Origin: Callaeas wilsoni
Taxonomy: Eukaryota; Chordata; Aves; Passeriformes; Callaeidae
NCBI GenBank assembly: GCA_013398955.1
Contig: VWPU01005231.1
Span: 62,001-126,000 of the forward strand
Reading direction: 5' to 3'
DNA length: 64,000 nucleotides
Shown here: positions 61,801-64,000 of the stretch, piece after piece
Position numbering within the stretch: the stretch's first letter is position 1
Layout: each line of letters starts with the position of its first letter
Translations under genes and position numbers: made by a program
The notes under the pieces: generated by a model
Told to the model about the DNA's origin: nothing
What the model saw: only the letters and a program-made list of their open reading frames with translations
Database searches by the model: none

Positions 61801-64000
61801 AGTGGAAGTCCATCCCAGTCCTGATAATTTTTATTTAGTTTTATTCTCCAAAGAAAAAGTATGCTTGTTAGGGAGAGGGGCTCTTTCTCATGATTTAGCA
61901 CTTGTATCAGCAGAAAAATATCCCCAGTTCACTTTTGATGGCTGGGAAGTTAAGACACTTGTCCTTGACAATATCAGTGTAACAGTTCAGTCCTGAAACA
62001 CTGAGATTCATCCCACCTTGCCTGTCCAGAGAGAATTTAATTCTATCACTAACTCACAGCTGGCAGACATGCAATGAACTGCTTTTTAGAGGTACTGTTC
62101 TCTGCCCAGTGTGTATACAGGGAGCCTCAAGATGGACCATGTCATTTGGACACTTCTCCATTTAGAGAAGAGTAATCTCATTTTACTTTTACCTTTTGTT
62201 TTCATCACAAGCTACTGCACTGCTTGGTACCAGTAACTGCAGTCATCTGCATCAAAGCTTTCAAGATGGCAAAGAAAAACTCTCCAAACTTAAGTCTCAT
62301 TCTCTCCTTCTTTAACCTTGAAGGATAGAAACTTCCTTGTTCCTTACCCTACAGAAATATGTGGAGTGTGAGCATGGTTGAAGTAGTGGGAAACAATGCT
62401 GTTAATAGTTCCCTGCATGTAAATGAGAAGTGGATAGGACTTTTGGAAACCACTAAGGAGGTGAAGAATTGTTATTCAGAGCTATTACTGTGAGCGATTG
62501 GCCTGTTTCAATAATGACTTTTATTAAACATTCAGGGTTTTGTATACAACATCAGAAGTAAGACTAGCGGAGTAAGAGCTTGTGTAACAACATGATACAA
62601 AAAAGAAGCTTGCTGCTCTCTCTTAAAACTTGTTTAAGGGTTTAAAGTCATCCTGGAATGTTGTGTTCTACAGCAACTGCACCATGACCACTGTGCTAGA
62701 TGAGAACGAAGGTGCAGTTTCAGATCAAAGGAAAACAGCTATCACTTTCAATCTCCTGGTAGAGGATTGATGAAAAGCAATTCTGTGTGTGTTAACTTTG
62801 TGATTTGATTTGATTAGCTGATGCATTCATTCGGCGATTTCAGAATTTGATTATTTAAGACACCACCATTAACCTATTTGATTTATTGATCCAAATTCTT
62901 TGTGACTTAGAGCTGGCTGTAGTTAGATTTTAATTTACAGAATTTAAACTAGTTTTGGCCTAGTGATATCTTGTTTTTTTCTTAATATTTCCTTATTAAT
63001 TTTTAGAGAGAAAAATCTCTGCAGAATGCATAGATCTATGTTTTGTGTATTATTTGTTCTTTAAAACCCAGAAGCCTTTAGGGAAAAAATGTAATTTAGT
63101 TCTGGTGTTTGAAAGACATGGCTCTCTTTAAATTAAATCCTTTGTTCCCACATATTGCACAATATTTCAAGCAGCAGGGAAGTAATACCCTGTAAGTTGC
63201 CGTTTCCTCATTATAAAATCCAAAATTAACTAATAGCAGGTAATTATCCACAAACTGTCAGTCACTCATTTCAGTAAATCTCTTAAATACGTCAGTTCAT
63301 ATGCATAAACCCCAGTCCTTACTGTACTGTGAACTGAGTTAGCAGAAATATAATTAGCTAAAGAAAATAGCATCTAAATTCCCAGCATTTAGTTCCACTG
63401 AAATATCATAATGATGCTCAAAATGAATCATCAAATTCACTTATTTGGAGACCCGGTTGGAGGTCAAAAGCTTTTATATTTAACAGGCTTCTTCAGTGAA
63501 AGTCAATTAATCCTGAAATGGTTGCGAGTGAATACAGTGTGCAAAGGAGCCAGAACAGAGACAAAGCTACAAAAATGTCATCCAAGGGTGGGAACTGAGA
63601 CTGGATTTCAGTAGGGAGGTGCAAAGCTCCTGCAGATGAGGGTTGGTTCTGCAGGAAGTGGGAATATGTTACACATCTAGGAGGGCACTTTGACTGTCTC
63701 TTGCTTGAGAATATGCAGAACATTGGAAAGTGTTGCTGTGTCACTAATGCTGAAGCATCCTTACAGCCCGATTTCTTCATGGCTCTTTGTCTGGTTTGGT
63801 GTTCTCGCCAGAGTACATGGACTTATGCAATGGTGGTGCAGCCTGCCAAGGCAAGGAGTCCTCAAGTGTGTGACTTACTGACAGCAGATTCACTTGAGCA
63901 GCCAAGCCTGCTGCAGAAAAACCAGAGGACTATGGGTCCCATTGAGTCCCTTGGGTTAACTGAGTAAAAAGTGCCACAGACCCACACAGCCCTGTCACAA
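55801..64000. other. Gene-free DNA to the window end
   Basis: No interspersed repeat or exon could be named. At 60100-60170 a TATA-like ttatataaaag is followed about 45 bases later by aataaa, and 60270-60360 has a few CpGs (e.g. gaccggaccgagg). This hints at an old retroviral remnant but gives no termini or duplication. Frames at 61392-61639 on both strands and 63493-63967 on both strands overlap and are not credible. If the gene starting at 38204 is real, this may still be its intron. Confidence 0.45.

Noticed and set aside
1..64000. CRISPR arrays, operons, tRNA/rRNA genes, phage or plasmid modules
   Set aside because: Looked for on both strands; the avian repeats and spliced-gene signals show this is vertebrate nuclear DNA, and none of these is visible.

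Overview
The window looks like bird nuclear DNA. It is AT-rich and almost free of long open frames. It carries four 3'-end pieces of CR1 retrotransposons with the typical avian tail (TCTATGATTC / ATTCTATTCT type), plus one clear and one likely solo LTR of endogenous retroviruses. The ERVL-like LTR and the CR1 copy at 51.7-52.2 kb resemble families I associate with Neoaves more than with chicken, but I could not test this. No bacterial gene, phage, CRISPR array, operon or rRNA/tRNA gene is visible.

Layout: 1-37.9 kb is single-copy, gene-poor DNA. It is interrupted by a CR1 piece (2.6-3.4 kb, minus strand), a 12-bp tandem repeat (3.7 kb), a perfect 24-bp tandem duplication (7.15 kb), a worn CR1 tail (7.7 kb), a 14-bp minisatellite (17.8 kb), a perfect 14-bp-arm inverted repeat (30.87 kb) and a CR1 piece (32.1-32.6 kb, plus strand). 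The one convincing gene signal is at 37.98-38.25 kb. There a local CpG-rich patch contains an ATG in good Kozak context, a 14-codon hydrophobic leader and a consensus splice donor, which looks like the first coding exon of an unidentified secreted or membrane protein on the plus strand. Everything after it, to the end of the window, may be its first intron or introns.

38.25-64 kb holds a CR1 tail with an ATTCT repeat (43.9 kb), a probable LTR with recognisable TATA box and polyadenylation signal (44.5-44.8 kb), a 582-bp solo LTR with a perfect 5-bp target duplication (47.0-47.6 kb) and another CR1 piece (51.7-52.2 kb). It also holds three weak coding candidates at 43.26, 52.79 and 55.4-55.8 kb. 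Most other open frames are short, overlap each other on both strands, lack recognisable domains and are best read as chance. I found no strong evidence for an undescribed system; the most useful leads are the unidentified first exon and the small zinc-ribbon/two-membrane-segment frame at 52.8 kb.
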